Assembly (NCBI RefSeq): GCF_900107925.1
Contig: NZ_FNUJ01000003.1
Span: 682,001 to 746,000 of the forward strand
DNA: 64,000 nt
Direction of reading: 5' to 3'
Source of the DNA: Amycolatopsis pretoriensis
GTDB lineage: Bacteria > Actinomycetota > Actinomycetes > Mycobacteriales > Pseudonocardiaceae
Shown here: positions 11,269 through 21,207 of the stretch, one piece after another
Position numbering within the stretch: the first letter of the stretch is position 1
Layout: each line of letters opens with the position of its first letter
The notes under the pieces: generated by a model
Databases searched by the model: none
Told to the model about the DNA's origin: nothing
Seen by the model: the letters and a program-made list of their open reading frames with translations, nothing else
Program-made: the position numbers and the translations under genes

Positions 11269-11295
11269 CACGGCCCACGACGGGCCGTGTTTTTC
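11269..11295 (+). terminator. Rho-independent terminator upstream of greA
   Basis: An 8-bp stem (CACGGCCC with GGGCCGTG), a 5-nt loop ACGAC and a run of five T residues. It lies 92 bp after the DUF4307 gene and 86 bp before greA. Promoter-like sequence (GATACT at about 11251) lies just in front of it, so it may act as an attenuator for greA as well as ending the upstream transcript. Confidence 0.75.
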
Positions 11296-11381
11296 CTTTA
11301 TCTCAGCCACGCGGGCACCTAGGCCCGTGTGGGCCGGCTTGAACACGCAAGCCTGGCAGGCCCGACGAGGAGATGGTGACC

Positions 11382-11876
11382 GTGAGCGACACCAAGGTGA
11401 CCTGGCTGACCCAGGATGCCTACGACCGGCTCAAGCACGAACTCGACGAGATGATCGAGAATCGTCCGGTTATCGCCGCGCGCATCAACGACAGCCGCGA
11501 AGAGGGCGACCTCAAGGAGAACGGCGGCTACCACGCCGCCCGTGAGGAACAGGGCCAGGCCGAGGCGCGCATCCGGCACCTGCAGGAGCTGCTGCGCTCG
11601 GCCAAGGTCGGCGAGGCGCCCGCGAACGACGGCACCGCCGGCCCGGGCAAGGTGCTCACCGTCCGCTACGAGGGCGACGACGAGGACGAGAAGTTCCTCC
11701 TCGCCACCCGCGAAGAGGGCGCCGAAGGCGAGCTCGACGTGTACTCCCCGGAGTCGCCGCTGGGCAAGGCCCTGCTCGGCGCCAAGGAGGGCGAGGCTCG
11801 CGAGTACGAGCTGCCCAACGGCAAGCTGCAGAAGGTCACCCTCGTCAAGGCGGTTCCGTACACCGACGCCAAATAG
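11382..11876 (+). CDS. greA: Transcription elongation factor GreA
   Basis: A 164-residue protein that rescues backtracked RNA polymerase by stimulating transcript cleavage. The N-terminal coiled coil carries the acidic tip ([21 protein letters not shown]), and the C-terminal FKBP-like domain has the [18 protein letters not shown] pattern. The GTG at 11382 ([17 protein letters not shown]) is preferred because GAGGAG lies 9 bp before it; the ATG at 11373 directly touches that binding site. The gene is divergent in function from but adjacent to the mca block, as in mycobacteria. A strong inverted repeat follows the stop codon. Confidence 0.95.
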   Translation: MSDTKVTWLTQDAYDRLKHELDEMIENRPVIAARINDSREEGDLKENGGYHAAREEQGQAEARIRHLQELLRSAKVGEAPANDGTAGPGKVLTVRYEGDDEDEKFLLATREEGAEGELDVYSPESPLGKALLGAKEGEAREYELPNGKLQKVTLVKAVPYTDAK

Positions 11877-11889
11877 CCGCGGCTAGCGT

Positions 11890-11919
11890 GTCCTCCCAGG
11901 ATCCACTTTCTGGGAGGAC
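11890..11919 (+). promoter_or_regulatory. Hairpin that buries the ribosome binding site of the metallo-beta-lactamase gene
   Basis: A perfect 10-bp stem (GTCCTCCCAG with CTGGGAGGAC) and a 10-nt loop lie between greA and the next gene. The right arm contains GGGAGGA, the binding site for the GTG start at 11926, so folding would hide it. It could instead be a terminator of greA, but there is no T-run. Confidence 0.6.
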
Positions 11920-11925
11920 AGCACC

Positions 11926-12738
11926 GTGAGCACCGAACCGATCTGCCAGGCCTGCGGCATGCAGTACGCCGTGGCCCGTGACGACTGCCCGATCTGCGAG
12001 GACGAACGCCAGTACGTCCCGCAGTCCGGGCAGCAGTGGACGAACCTCGCGTCGCTGCGCGAGAGCGGCACGTACGCACCGCGCGTCGAAGAGCAGGGCC
12101 CGGGCATCATCGGCGTCGGCTCGAACCCCGGGTTCGCGATCGGCGAACGCGCGCTGCTGGTCCGGGCGCGGTCCGGGAACTTCCTGTGGGACTGCGCCGC
12201 GTACCTCGACGACGCGTTGGTCCAGCAGGTCCGCGACCTGGGCGGGATCACCGGCATCGCGATCAGCCACCCGCACTACTACACGACGATGGTCGAGTGG
12301 GCGCACGCGTTCGACGTGCCGGTCTACCTGCACGAAGGCGACCAGCAGTGGATCGGCCGGCCCGACCCGGCGGTCAAGCTGTGGTCCGGCACCACGCTCG
12401 ACGTCGCCGACGACTTGCGCCTGATCAACCTCGGCGTGCACTTCACCGGCGGCACGGTGCTGCACTGGCCGGACGGTGAGAACGGGCAGGGCGCGCTGCT
12501 GTCCGGCGACATCGTGCAGGTCGTGCCCGACCGGACGCACGTCGGCTTCATGTACAGCTACCCGAACCTGGTCCCCGAGCGCCCGCACATCGTGCGCCGC
12601 GCGGCGGAACTGCTGGCCGGGTACCGGTTCGAGGCGATCTACGGGGCCTGGTGGGACGCGATCGTGCGCACCGACGGCTTCGAGGTCGTCCAGCGCTCGG
12701 CCCGGCGCTACCTGGCCCACGTCGTCGACCAAGGCTGA
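11926..12738 (+). CDS. Metallo-beta-lactamase-fold hydrolase with N-terminal zinc ribbon
   Basis: A 270-residue cytoplasmic protein. Residues 8-25 form a small zinc ribbon (CQACGMQY and CPICEDE). The remainder resembles the MBL fold: SNPGFAIGERALLVR strand, WDCAAYLDD, then AISHPHYYTTMVEW, which corresponds to the metal motif HxHxDH in altered form, and later LSGDIVQV. The canonical histidine-aspartate pattern is only partly kept, so the metal site may differ from true hydrolases. The GTG start has GGGAGGA 6 bp before it inside a hairpin. The substrate is unknown. The gene stands alone between greA and an Lrp regulator. Confidence 0.7.
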   Translation: MSTEPICQACGMQYAVARDDCPICEDERQYVPQSGQQWTNLASLRESGTYAPRVEEQGPGIIGVGSNPGFAIGERALLVRARSGNFLWDCAAYLDDALVQQVRDLGGITGIAISHPHYYTTMVEWAHAFDVPVYLHEGDQQWIGRPDPAVKLWSGTTLDVADDLRLINLGVHFTGGTVLHWPDGENGQGALLSGDIVQVVPDRTHVGFMYSYPNLVPERPHIVRRAAELLAGYRFEAIYGAWWDAIVRTDGFEVVQRSARRYLAHVVDQG

Positions 12739-12740
12739 GA

Positions 12741-12808
12741 GCGCAGCTTTCACGTGAAAGCTGCGCTTGTCCACAGGGCGGGGCGGCACTTTCACGTGAA
12801 AGCGCCGC
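12741..12808. repeat. Two CTTTCACGTGAAAG palindromes between convergent genes
   Basis: The first element is a 26-bp perfect palindrome (12741-12766) centred on CTTTCACGTGAAAG. The second (12783-12808) has the same core flanked by GCGGC and GCCGC arms with one mismatch. Each is followed by CTTGTCCACAG or CTTATCCACAG, so the whole unit is repeated. The second touches the stop codon of the Lrp gene. The same core recurs twice at 60799-60852. Confidence 0.85.
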
Positions 12809-14597
<1,789 letters not shown>

Positions 14598-14609
14598 CCC
14601 ATCTCGGCG

Positions 14610-14651
14610 AAGGCCACCATCGGGAACCTGCGGGTCCCCTATGGTGGCCTT
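14610..14651 (+). terminator. Terminator of hppD
   Basis: An 11-bp perfect stem, AAGGCCACCAT with ATGGTGGCCTT, encloses a 20-nt loop that contains a further small GGGA/TCCC stem. It starts 12 bp after the stop codon and the right arm runs on into TT. Confidence 0.8.
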
Positions 14652-14720
14652 TGGCGTGTTCCGGGAACCGATGGTTGCCCGGATCCGTCAGTGTGGAGAA
14701 GCTCAAGAGGAGGGGCCGGG

Positions 14721-15278
14721 ATGCCGGACAGCATCGACGCCAGCGACGCGATGATCGACAACTGGACCAAGCGGCTCGAGGAGAACGCCGCCCGGTACCA
14801 GGCGCTGGCCGATCGCGTGCAGGGCCAGTCGGTCACCGAGCGGTCGAAGGACGGCACCGTCCAGGTGACCGTCGATTCGCGTGGGCTGCTGAAGAACCTC
14901 GTCATCGCCGAGGCCGCTTCGGGGAAGCGGATGGCCGAGGTGTCGGCGCAGGTGATGCAGCTCGTCCAGCGCGCGCAGGCCCGGATCCCCGAACTGCTGC
15001 AGCAGGCCATGAGCGAGACCACCGGCACCGGCGACCAGGCCGCGGCGGAGATCGTCCGCGAGGCGCAGAGCACATTCCCGGAGCCGCCGCCGGAGCCCGA
15101 ACCCGCGTTCCCGGAGCCCGACCGCGTCCGCCGGTTCCTGCCGGAGGACAACGACGAGCAGCCGCCGCGCACCCCGCCGCAGCCACCCGCGCCGCCGGCC
15201 CCGCCGCAGCCGCCGCGGCGCCGGCGTCCGGCCGACACCGACGATGACGACGACTTCGGCGGACCGATCCTTTCCTGA
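14721..15278 (+). CDS. YbaB/EbfC-like protein at the head of a type VII toxin operon
   Basis: A 185-residue protein starting MPDSIDASDAMIDNW, with AAGAGGAGG 7 bp before the ATG. Residues about 10-100 have the YbaB fold pattern: a long helix, then VQVTVDSRGLLKNLVI, then a second helix (AQVMQLVQRAQARIPELLQQ). The C-terminal 80 residues are Pro-rich, followed by an acidic Asp run. YbaB-like proteins are common first genes of type VII (ESX) effector operons in actinomycetes, where their role is not settled. It is followed after 10 bp by an EspC-like gene and then by the toxin gene. Confidence 0.8.
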   Translation: MPDSIDASDAMIDNWTKRLEENAARYQALADRVQGQSVTERSKDGTVQVTVDSRGLLKNLVIAEAASGKRMAEVSAQVMQLVQRAQARIPELLQQAMSETTGTGDQAAAEIVREAQSTFPEPPPEPEPAFPEPDRVRRFLPEDNDEQPPRTPPQPPAPPAPPQPPRRRRPADTDDDDDFGGPILS

Positions 15279-15288
15279 GGGGGAACCG

Positions 15289-15597
15289 ATGACGGATGTG
15301 GAACTCAGCACCGACCTGACGGCACACGCCCACCAGCTCGACGCCATCGGGGACGGGCTGCAGCAGGCCGTCGACGCGGCGAACCAGGTGAGCATGCCGA
15401 CCGACGCGTACGGCATCCTCTGCCAGCCGTTCCGGATGATGCTCGACCCGGTGGAGCAGTACGGGATCGACGCGTTGAAGGACGCCGTGCAGGCGATGAC
15501 GGCGGTGTCGGGCAAGGTCCGCGAAGCCGCTGCGGCGTACCACAAGTACGAAGCCGGCGTCGCCGACGACCTGAACAAGTCCGCGGGCGGTGCGTGA
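15289..15597 (+). CDS. EspC-like type VII secretion substrate or chaperone
   Basis: A 102-residue, mostly helical protein (MTDVELSTDLTAHAHQLDAIGDGLQ) with a hairpin-of-helices pattern typical of small ESX-associated proteins of the EspC type. The C-terminal YHKYEAGVADDL resembles the YxxxD/E secretion signal. GAGGGGG precedes the ATG. Its stop codon overlaps the next start (TGATG), so it is coupled to the toxin gene and probably pairs with the toxin N-terminus for export. Confidence 0.8.
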   Translation: MTDVELSTDLTAHAHQLDAIGDGLQQAVDAANQVSMPTDAYGILCQPFRMMLDPVEQYGIDALKDAVQAMTAVSGKVREAAAAYHKYEAGVADDLNKSAGGA

Positions 15598-18500
15598 TGC
15601 CGGAGGGGAATCCGCTCGTCGTCGACGCGAAGAAGGACCCGGACGGGCCGGGCGCGTTCACCGCGGGCAACGGCGACTACGGCTGGGCCGGCGGCATCGG
15701 CATCGCCGAGTCGTCGATGGACGCGTTCAACGGCATCAAGGACGGCGACTGGGTTTCCGGCGGCCTGGGCGTGCTGTCGCTGGCCGGCGAGATCGCCGGG
15801 GCGGCGGTCGACCCGTTCGGGTACCTGATGTCGTCGGTGGCGTCGTTCCTGATGGAACACGTGCAGCCGTTGAAGGACATGCTGGATTCGGTGGCGGGCA
15901 ACCCGCCGGTGATCCAGTCGTACGCCGACACGTGGGGCAACGTGTCGAAGGCGCTGGGCGAGCGCAAGACCGACTTCGACAACGCGGTCAAGAACGGGAC
16001 GACGGGCTGGACCGGCGCGGGCGCGGACTCCTACCGCAAGTTCGCGGCGGAGCACTCCGAGGCGTTGTCGGGCGCGGCGACGGTGGCCGGCGCGATCAGC
16101 ACGGTCACGATGATCATGGGCCAGGTCGTGTCGTTCGTCCGCGAGACGGTGCGGCAGCTGATCGCGGACCTGGTCGGCAAGCTGATCGCGTGGGTGATGG
16201 AGGAGGTCTTCTCCCTCGGCTTCGGCACGCCGGTGGTGGTCGCGCAGGCTTCGGCGGCGATCGCCAAGTGGGGCAAGAAGATCGGTGACCTGCTCAAGAA
16301 GCTGACCGACACGATCCGCAAGGTGTCGCCGCTGCTGTCGAAGCTGGTCGACGTGTTCGAGAAGATCGCGAAGGTCTTCGGCAAGGTGCTGGGCAAGGTC
16401 AGCGGCCTGGACGGGCTGAAGATCAAGGAAGGCGGCTTCGTCCACAAGATCCCGAAGGAGGGCGGCGGAGTCCACACCCGCGCCCACGGCGGGGACGGCG
16501 AGGGCGCGCACTCCGGTGACGGGGATTCCGGCGGGGAGGGTTCCCGCTCCGGCGATGGAGAGTCCGGCGGTGACGGTTCGCACGGCAGCGATGGGGACTC
16601 GCCGAGTTCGGATCCGATGAACACCGATCCGGGATCGCGGCGGAGTTCCAGCCGGGACGGATCGAGTTCGCCGGATGGCGAAGGTTCGCCTTCGTCGGTG
16701 CGCTCGGACGACGGCTCGCCCTCCCACACCGGAGACGGTTCGTCCTCGCACAGCGGCGACAGTTCTCCGTCGCACACGGGAGACAACAGCCCCTCGCCCA
16801 CCCGCGGCAGCGACAGCACGCCCTCCCGCACCGGGGACAACACCCCTTCGCGGGCAAGCGACAGCGCTTCCTCGCACACGGGAGACAGCAACCCTTCGCC
16901 GACGCGCGGCGGCGACAGCACTCCGTCGCGCACCGGCGACAACGGCCCTTCGCCCACCCGGGGAAGTGACAGCACGCCATCGCACTCCGCGGACAACACA
17001 CCGTCGCGGGCAAGCGACAGCAGCCCGTCGCCGACGCGAGGCAGCGACAGCAGCCCGTCGCACACCAGCGACAGCAACCCCTCACCCGCCCGCGGCAGCG
17101 ACGGCACCCCGTCGCACACCGGCGACAACGGCCCTTCGCCGACGCGAGGCAGCGACAGCACTCCCTCCCACACCAGCGACAGCAACCCCTCCCGCGGCAG
17201 CGACAGCACCCCGTCGCACTCCGCGGACAACACACCGTCGCGGGCAAGCGACAGCGCGCCCTCGCACACGGGAGACAGCAGCCCTTCGCCGACGCGCGGC
17301 GGCGACAGCAGCCCCGCGCACTCCGGGGGCAACTCGCCCAGCTCGCATTCCGGGACCGAAACCCCCAGCAACGCCGCACCCCCGCGTACCGATGGCTCCA
17401 CCTCCGCCAGCGGTACCGCTCCTACCGCCCCGCGCACCGGCGATCCCGGGACCGTCCCCTCGCCGCGCGGCGGCGATGGTGCCGCCGTCCCGTCCCAAGG
17501 TGGCGCGCCCATGATGGGTGGCGGGGGTATGCCGCCCGGTGGCGGTCCCGGAGGCGGCGGCCTCGGCGGCGGCTCCCCGCGCGCCGGTGGCCCCGGCTGG
17601 ACCGGCACCCCGGGCAGCCCCGGCGCCCACAGCCCGCACGTCGACGCCCCCGGACGGCCGCGCACCGGCGGTGACCTGCCCGGCGGCGGCCGTCCGCGCA
17701 CTCCGGACGCGCCTGCCGCTCGTGGCTTCGGCCCCGGCACCCACGGTCCCGACACCCGCCCCGGCACGCACGCGCCCGGCACCCGGCCCGGCGGCGGCCC
17801 CGGGCACACCGGACCCGGCGGCCCGCACAGCCCCGACGGCCACGGCCCGCACCAGAACACCCCGCACGAAAACACCCCCCACGACAACGGCCCCGGCCAC
17901 CACGACCCCGACGGCCCGCCCCACGAACCGCTCACCCCCGACGAGGTCAACGCCCGCCACTCCGAAAGCACCCGCTCGGGCAGCTCCTACCACGCCGGCG
18001 ACCCCGACATGGGCGACCTGCCCCACCGCGTCCAGCCGGACCCAGACGGCCGCTACACCGTCGACGTGCACGTCACCCCCGACGGCCACGCCCGCATCGG
18101 CGACCGCCTCTACACGCCCGAAGAATTCGCCGACATCCTGCGCCGCAACGGCGACTACGACGGCCGTCCGATCCGGCTCATCGGCTGTGACGCCGGCTCC
18201 AACGACTTCGCGCACCGGCTCTCCCGCGAGCTCGACACCGAAGTCATGGCCCCCACCAAGCCCGCGTGGACCGACTCGCACGGCCGGGTCTTCTCCTCCG
18301 ACTACGAAATCGGCCCCGACGGCAAGATGCGCCCCCGCATCCCGCCGGACGGCGAGTGGAACACCCACCGCCCGGACGGCTCGACGCACCGCGCGGGCGA
18401 CGACGGCTTCGCGCCCGACAGCCACCACGGCGGTCAGCACGACGTCGACGCCGACAGCGCGCAGCACCGCGGTGAGCGCTACATCGACGACGAACCCGTC

Positions 18501-19481
18501 GACATCGAGCGCCCGGACCGGGAGCCGAAGGCGTCGATGAAGGAGAAGATCAACGACGACGCCTACCGCGAGAAGTACTACGACGGCCCGAACAAGAAGG
18601 GCGAGTACTCGCGGAAGAACGCCGACCAGGTCGACGCCACCGACGAGCGCCTCCCGAAGATCAAGGAAGACAAGACCAAGCCGGACGGCGAACGCATCGA
18701 GCCGAAGTCCGACGACTTCGAAGAAGCCACCTACCACAAGCAGCACGAGAAGGAACACAGCGCGACCACGCAGCAGCAGGAGCGTGCGCAGGACCTGATC
18801 GACCGCCGCCACGAAGCCAACTCGCGCGCCCGCGACGCCGAGGCCGACTACCAGGGCGCCAAGGAAAAGGGCACGCTCACCGACGAGATCGAACGCGAAC
18901 GCTCCGACGCCCACCGGGACCGCACCAACCTCGGCGAGGACCTCGGGGAACACGCCGCGAGCGACGCCGTCAGGGACCGGTTCCCGTCGCCGCCCCACGA
19001 GATCACGGAGCTGCCCGACCCCGCCCGCCACGGCGTGGACACCCGGGTCGGCGAGAAACCCGGTTCGGGGCGCTTCGACCAGATCTACGAGGTGAAGGGA
19101 CCGGAGGGCACCCGGATCGTGGTCGTCGAGGCGAAGGGCCCGAACGCCGGGCTCGGCACCCGCGAAGGCGCGCACGGCCTCCGTTACGAACAGGGCCATC
19201 CCGAATACGTGAACAGCATCGTGGAAAACATGAAGAACCACGGAACACCGGCGGAACGCAAGCTCGCGCTCGACCTCGAACGGCAAATGGGGAAGAACAA
19301 GCTCGACTACTACGTGGCGAAGGCCCGCGTCCGCGACGAGTTCGACCTCGACGAGCTGGGGAACAAGGTCCCCGTCGAGGGCGGCAAGCCGAACGAGTAC
19401 AAGAAACACCCGGTGTACGGTGGCTACAACCTGAAGCAGTTCGACCTGACGCCCCGGCCACCGAAGAATCGTGGGGAGTGA
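15597..19481 (+). CDS. Large type VII-secreted polymorphic toxin with REase-fold C-terminus
   Basis: A 1294-residue multi-domain protein. Residues 1-270 are helical with a WXG-like GWTGAGADSYRKF near 138 and membrane-active-looking helices after it. Residues about 280-600 are Ser/Asp/Pro/Thr repeats, and 600-780 are Gly/Pro/His-rich. Near 785-930 lies a compact domain with LIGCDAGSNDFAHRL, resembling the single-cysteine pretoxin domains of actinobacterial toxins. A charged helical stretch follows. The last 140 residues carry FDQIYEVKG, IVVVEAKGPN and YEQGHPEYV, the pattern of a PD-(D/E)xK nuclease toxin. It probably kills competitors by cutting nucleic acid. An Imm49-like gene follows directly. 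Confidence 0.85.
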   Translation: MPEGNPLVVDAKKDPDGPGAFTAGNGDYGWAGGIGIAESSMDAFNGIKDGDWVSGGLGVLSLAGEIAGAAVDPFGYLMSSVASFLMEHVQPLKDMLDSVAGNPPVIQSYADTWGNVSKALGERKTDFDNAVKNGTTGWTGAGADSYRKFAAEHSEALSGAATVAGAISTVTMIMGQVVSFVRETVRQLIADLVGKLIAWVMEEVFSLGFGTPVVVAQASAAIAKWGKKIGDLLKKLTDTIRKVSPLLSKLVDVFEKIAKVFGKVLGKVSGLDGLKIKEGGFVHKIPKEGGGVHTRAHGGDGEGAHSGDGDSGGEGSRSGDGESGGDGSHGSDGDSPSSDPMNTDPGSRRSSSRDGSSSPDGEGSPSSVRSDDGSPSHTGDGSSSHSGDSSPSHTGDNSPSPTRGSDSTPSRTGDNTPSRASDSASSHTGDSNPSPTRGGDSTPSRTGDNGPSPTRGSDSTPSHSADNTPSRASDSSPSPTRGSDSSPSHTSDSNPSPARGSDGTPSHTGDNGPSPTRGSDSTPSHTSDSNPSRGSDSTPSHSADNTPSRASDSAPSHTGDSSPSPTRGGDSSPAHSGGNSPSSHSGTETPSNAAPPRTDGSTSASGTAPTAPRTGDPGTVPSPRGGDGAAVPSQGGAPMMGGGGMPPGGGPGGGGLGGGSPRAGGPGWTGTPGSPGAHSPHVDAPGRPRTGGDLPGGGRPRTPDAPAARGFGPGTHGPDTRPGTHAPGTRPGGGPGHTGPGGPHSPDGHGPHQNTPHENTPHDNGPGHHDPDGPPHEPLTPDEVNARHSESTRSGSSYHAGDPDMGDLPHRVQPDPDGRYTVDVHVTPDGHARIGDRLYTPEEFADILRRNGDYDGRPIRLIGCDAGSNDFAHRLSRELDTEVMAPTKPAWTDSHGRVFSSDYEIGPDGKMRPRIPPDGEWNTHRPDGSTHRAGDDGFAPDSHHGGQHDVDADSAQHRGERYIDDEPVDIERPDREPKASMKEKINDDAYREKYYDGPNKKGEYSRKNADQVDATDERLPKIKEDKTKPDGERIEPKSDDFEEATYHKQHEKEHSATTQQQERAQDLIDRRHEANSRARDAEADYQGAKEKGTLTDEIERERSDAHRDRTNLGEDLGEHAASDAVRDRFPSPPHEITELPDPARHGVDTRVGEKPGSGRFDQIYEVKGPEGTRIVVVEAKGPNAGLGTREGAHGLRYEQGHPEYVNSIVENMKNHGTPAERKLALDLERQMGKNKLDYYVAKARVRDEFDLDELGNKVPVEGGKPNEYKKHPVYGGYNLKQFDLTPRPPKNRGE
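16730..17345 (+). repeat. Degenerate coding repeats in the toxin linker
   Basis: About a dozen imperfect units of 18-20 residues, with consensus close to SPSPTRGSDSTPSHTGDN, are encoded in tandem. Many units share long identical nucleotide stretches such as GCGACAGCA and CCGTCGCACACC. The region is a flexible, highly repetitive linker that is likely to vary in copy number. Confidence 0.85.
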
Positions 19482-19488
19482 CCACACC

Positions 19489-20349
19489 GTGCGCACTGTT
19501 GCCCGGCACGAAATCGACGAGAAATACGCCGCCGAGACGGTGGAAATGCTCGCCGAGCGGCTGCACGAAGCACGCGAGGACATCGAGGAAGAGGTCCTCG
19601 GCCCCGGCTTCGCGTTGAAGCGCTCGCTGGAGGAGTTCCGCACGCGCACCGTCGGCGACCCGCGCGCGGCGTGGAACGACACCTGGCTCGCCTTCGCGCG
19701 CGCCATGCAGGCCGGTGACGCGCTGTTCGTGACGGCCGCGCGCCCCGCGGGCGAGCAGGTCGAGTTCCGGTTCGGCGAGGACACCGTCCGCCGCCCGGCG
19801 ACCGGCCCGACCCGCGACAGCCACGCCGCGAACTGGCTGACCGCGTTCTACCTCGCGATCGTCTGCCGCGAACGGCCGCGGATCGACCGGCTCGCCGCCG
19901 TGCCGGCCGAGGTGTTCCGCGACTCCGGCGCCGATTTCGACGACTTCCTGACCGACTGGGCGCAGGCGCTGCGGATCTGGGCTCGCGGCGAGGACGGCCT
20001 GGTCGACGCCGTGCTCACCGCGATGAGCGGTACCGAACCGGAGTCGCTGCGGGTGTTCCCGCCGGAACCCGTGCTGAAGCAGCAGTTCCCGCCGATGGAG
20101 CTGTTCTACCTGTTCACCCAGCGCGAAGAGGCGAAGTTCAACGACTCCCTCGTGCTCGCCCTGGACCTGCACAAGCAGTACTGGACCGCCGACGAGGACC
20201 GGCAGCGGAACCCGGAGGGCTTCGTGGCGCTGGCGCCGCTCGCCATGGCCTGCCTCGCCCGCGACGCCGGGATGGCGATCGACGTCGAGTCGGACTACCT
20301 GCCCCACCACCTGCTCGCGGGCACCCGCGTCGGCGAGATCACCATCTGA
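19489..20349 (+). CDS. Imm49-like immunity protein
   Basis: A 286-residue soluble protein resembling the Imm49 immunity family: it opens with VARHEIDEKYAAETVEML, then FALKRSLEEFRTRTVGDPRAAW and HAANWLTAFYLAIVCRE. It probably binds and blocks the nuclease domain of the preceding toxin. The GTG at 19489 lies 8 bp after the toxin stop codon with GGGGAG at a workable distance; a GTG at 19471 would overlap the toxin end. The pairing with this toxin is inferred from position. Confidence 0.75.
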   Translation: MRTVARHEIDEKYAAETVEMLAERLHEAREDIEEEVLGPGFALKRSLEEFRTRTVGDPRAAWNDTWLAFARAMQAGDALFVTAARPAGEQVEFRFGEDTVRRPATGPTRDSHAANWLTAFYLAIVCRERPRIDRLAAVPAEVFRDSGADFDDFLTDWAQALRIWARGEDGLVDAVLTAMSGTEPESLRVFPPEPVLKQQFPPMELFYLFTQREEAKFNDSLVLALDLHKQYWTADEDRQRNPEGFVALAPLAMACLARDAGMAIDVESDYLPHHLLAGTRVGEITI

Positions 20350-20361
20350 GCCGGGGACGCC

Positions 20362-21207
20362 ATGAGCCAGCCACCGGGGCCGCTGCGCCCGGACCAGCAG
20401 CAGGAGATCGTCCGCCAGATCGGGGCGGTGCTGACGTCGCAGGTGCCGCCGGGGTGGCGGCAGCTGCGCGTCGAGTACCGGGCCGCCGGGCGGCACGTCG
20501 AAGCCGACCTGCTGGTGACCGGGCTGGACGGGTTGCCCCGGCCCGGTCAGCCGCACCCGGAAGCGCTGCGGCTGCTCGGGGTGCTGCGGTCCGGCATGTA
20601 CCGGCCCGGCTTCGGCACGTGGCTGGGCGCGATCCTCGTGTTCGAACCGGCGCAGCCGCCCGACGTCGACTTCGTGCGGCCCGACCTCGAACCGCCGTTC
20701 CGGCAGCAGCCGCCGCCGATCGGGTTCCAGGACGAGCTGCGGTTCTTCCCGCGCGCCGACGAGCACGTCCCGGCCTGGCTGCGCGAGCGTGCCGGGCTGA
20801 CCCCGCCGGTGGCCGACGGCGAAGTCCGCACGCCGCGGATCTACGACGGCGTCGACGCCTCGGGCCGCCCGCTCATCCGCCGGCCGCAGCTGGTCCCGGC
20901 GGAGATCGAACGGGTGCTCGCGTACCTCGACGCGGCGCCGGTCATCCTGGCCTCGCGCAGCAACGGCCCGGACGCGTTCGCGCCGGACCGCGAAGACGCG
21001 GTGCCGATGAACTTCCGCACCGACGGGGCCTGGGCGTGGCCCGGCGCGGTCGCGTACTACCTGCGTGAGCACGGCGTGCCGCCGGACCCGGACCTGGTCG
21101 CCCACATCCGGGCCCGCCGCTTCACCGCGCCGGCGGAGGTGCCCGAGCCCGCCAAGGACCTCGCCCTGGCGGCGATCACCGGGGAAGCACCTCAGACGAC
21201 CGTGTAA
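20362..21207 (+). CDS. YezG-like accessory or second immunity protein
   Basis: A 281-residue soluble protein. The N-terminal 120 residues (EIVRQIGAVLTSQVPPGWRQL, then LRSGMYRPGFGTWLGAILVFEP and PDVDFVRPDLEPPF) follow the plan of YezG/DUF600 immunity proteins. The C-terminal half has an FPRADEHVPAWLRE motif and a domain I do not recognise. It lies 12 bp after the Imm49-like gene in the same operon. It may protect against a related toxin or serve as an accessory. Its 3' end overlaps the convergent ilvA by 16 bp. Confidence 0.6.
   Translation: MSQPPGPLRPDQQQEIVRQIGAVLTSQVPPGWRQLRVEYRAAGRHVEADLLVTGLDGLPRPGQPHPEALRLLGVLRSGMYRPGFGTWLGAILVFEPAQPPDVDFVRPDLEPPFRQQPPPIGFQDELRFFPRADEHVPAWLRERAGLTPPVADGEVRTPRIYDGVDASGRPLIRRPQLVPAEIERVLAYLDAAPVILASRSNGPDAFAPDREDAVPMNFRTDGAWAWPGAVAYYLREHGVPPDPDLVAHIRARRFTAPAEVPEPAKDLALAAITGEAPQTTV

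Noticed and set aside
10598..11278. N-terminal extension of Mca
   Set aside because: It would overlap the whole DUF4307 gene; the ATG at 10597 has a binding site and yields the usual length.
16730..17345. CRISPR-like regular repeats
   Set aside because: The repeats are in frame with the toxin, degenerate, and have no unique spacers or cas genes nearby.
17082..19784. 900-codon minus-strand open frame opposite the toxin
   Set aside because: Low-complexity Val/Gly/Ala/Arg sequence, a shadow of the GC-rich toxin gene; the plus strand has the operon logic, start signals and conserved domains.
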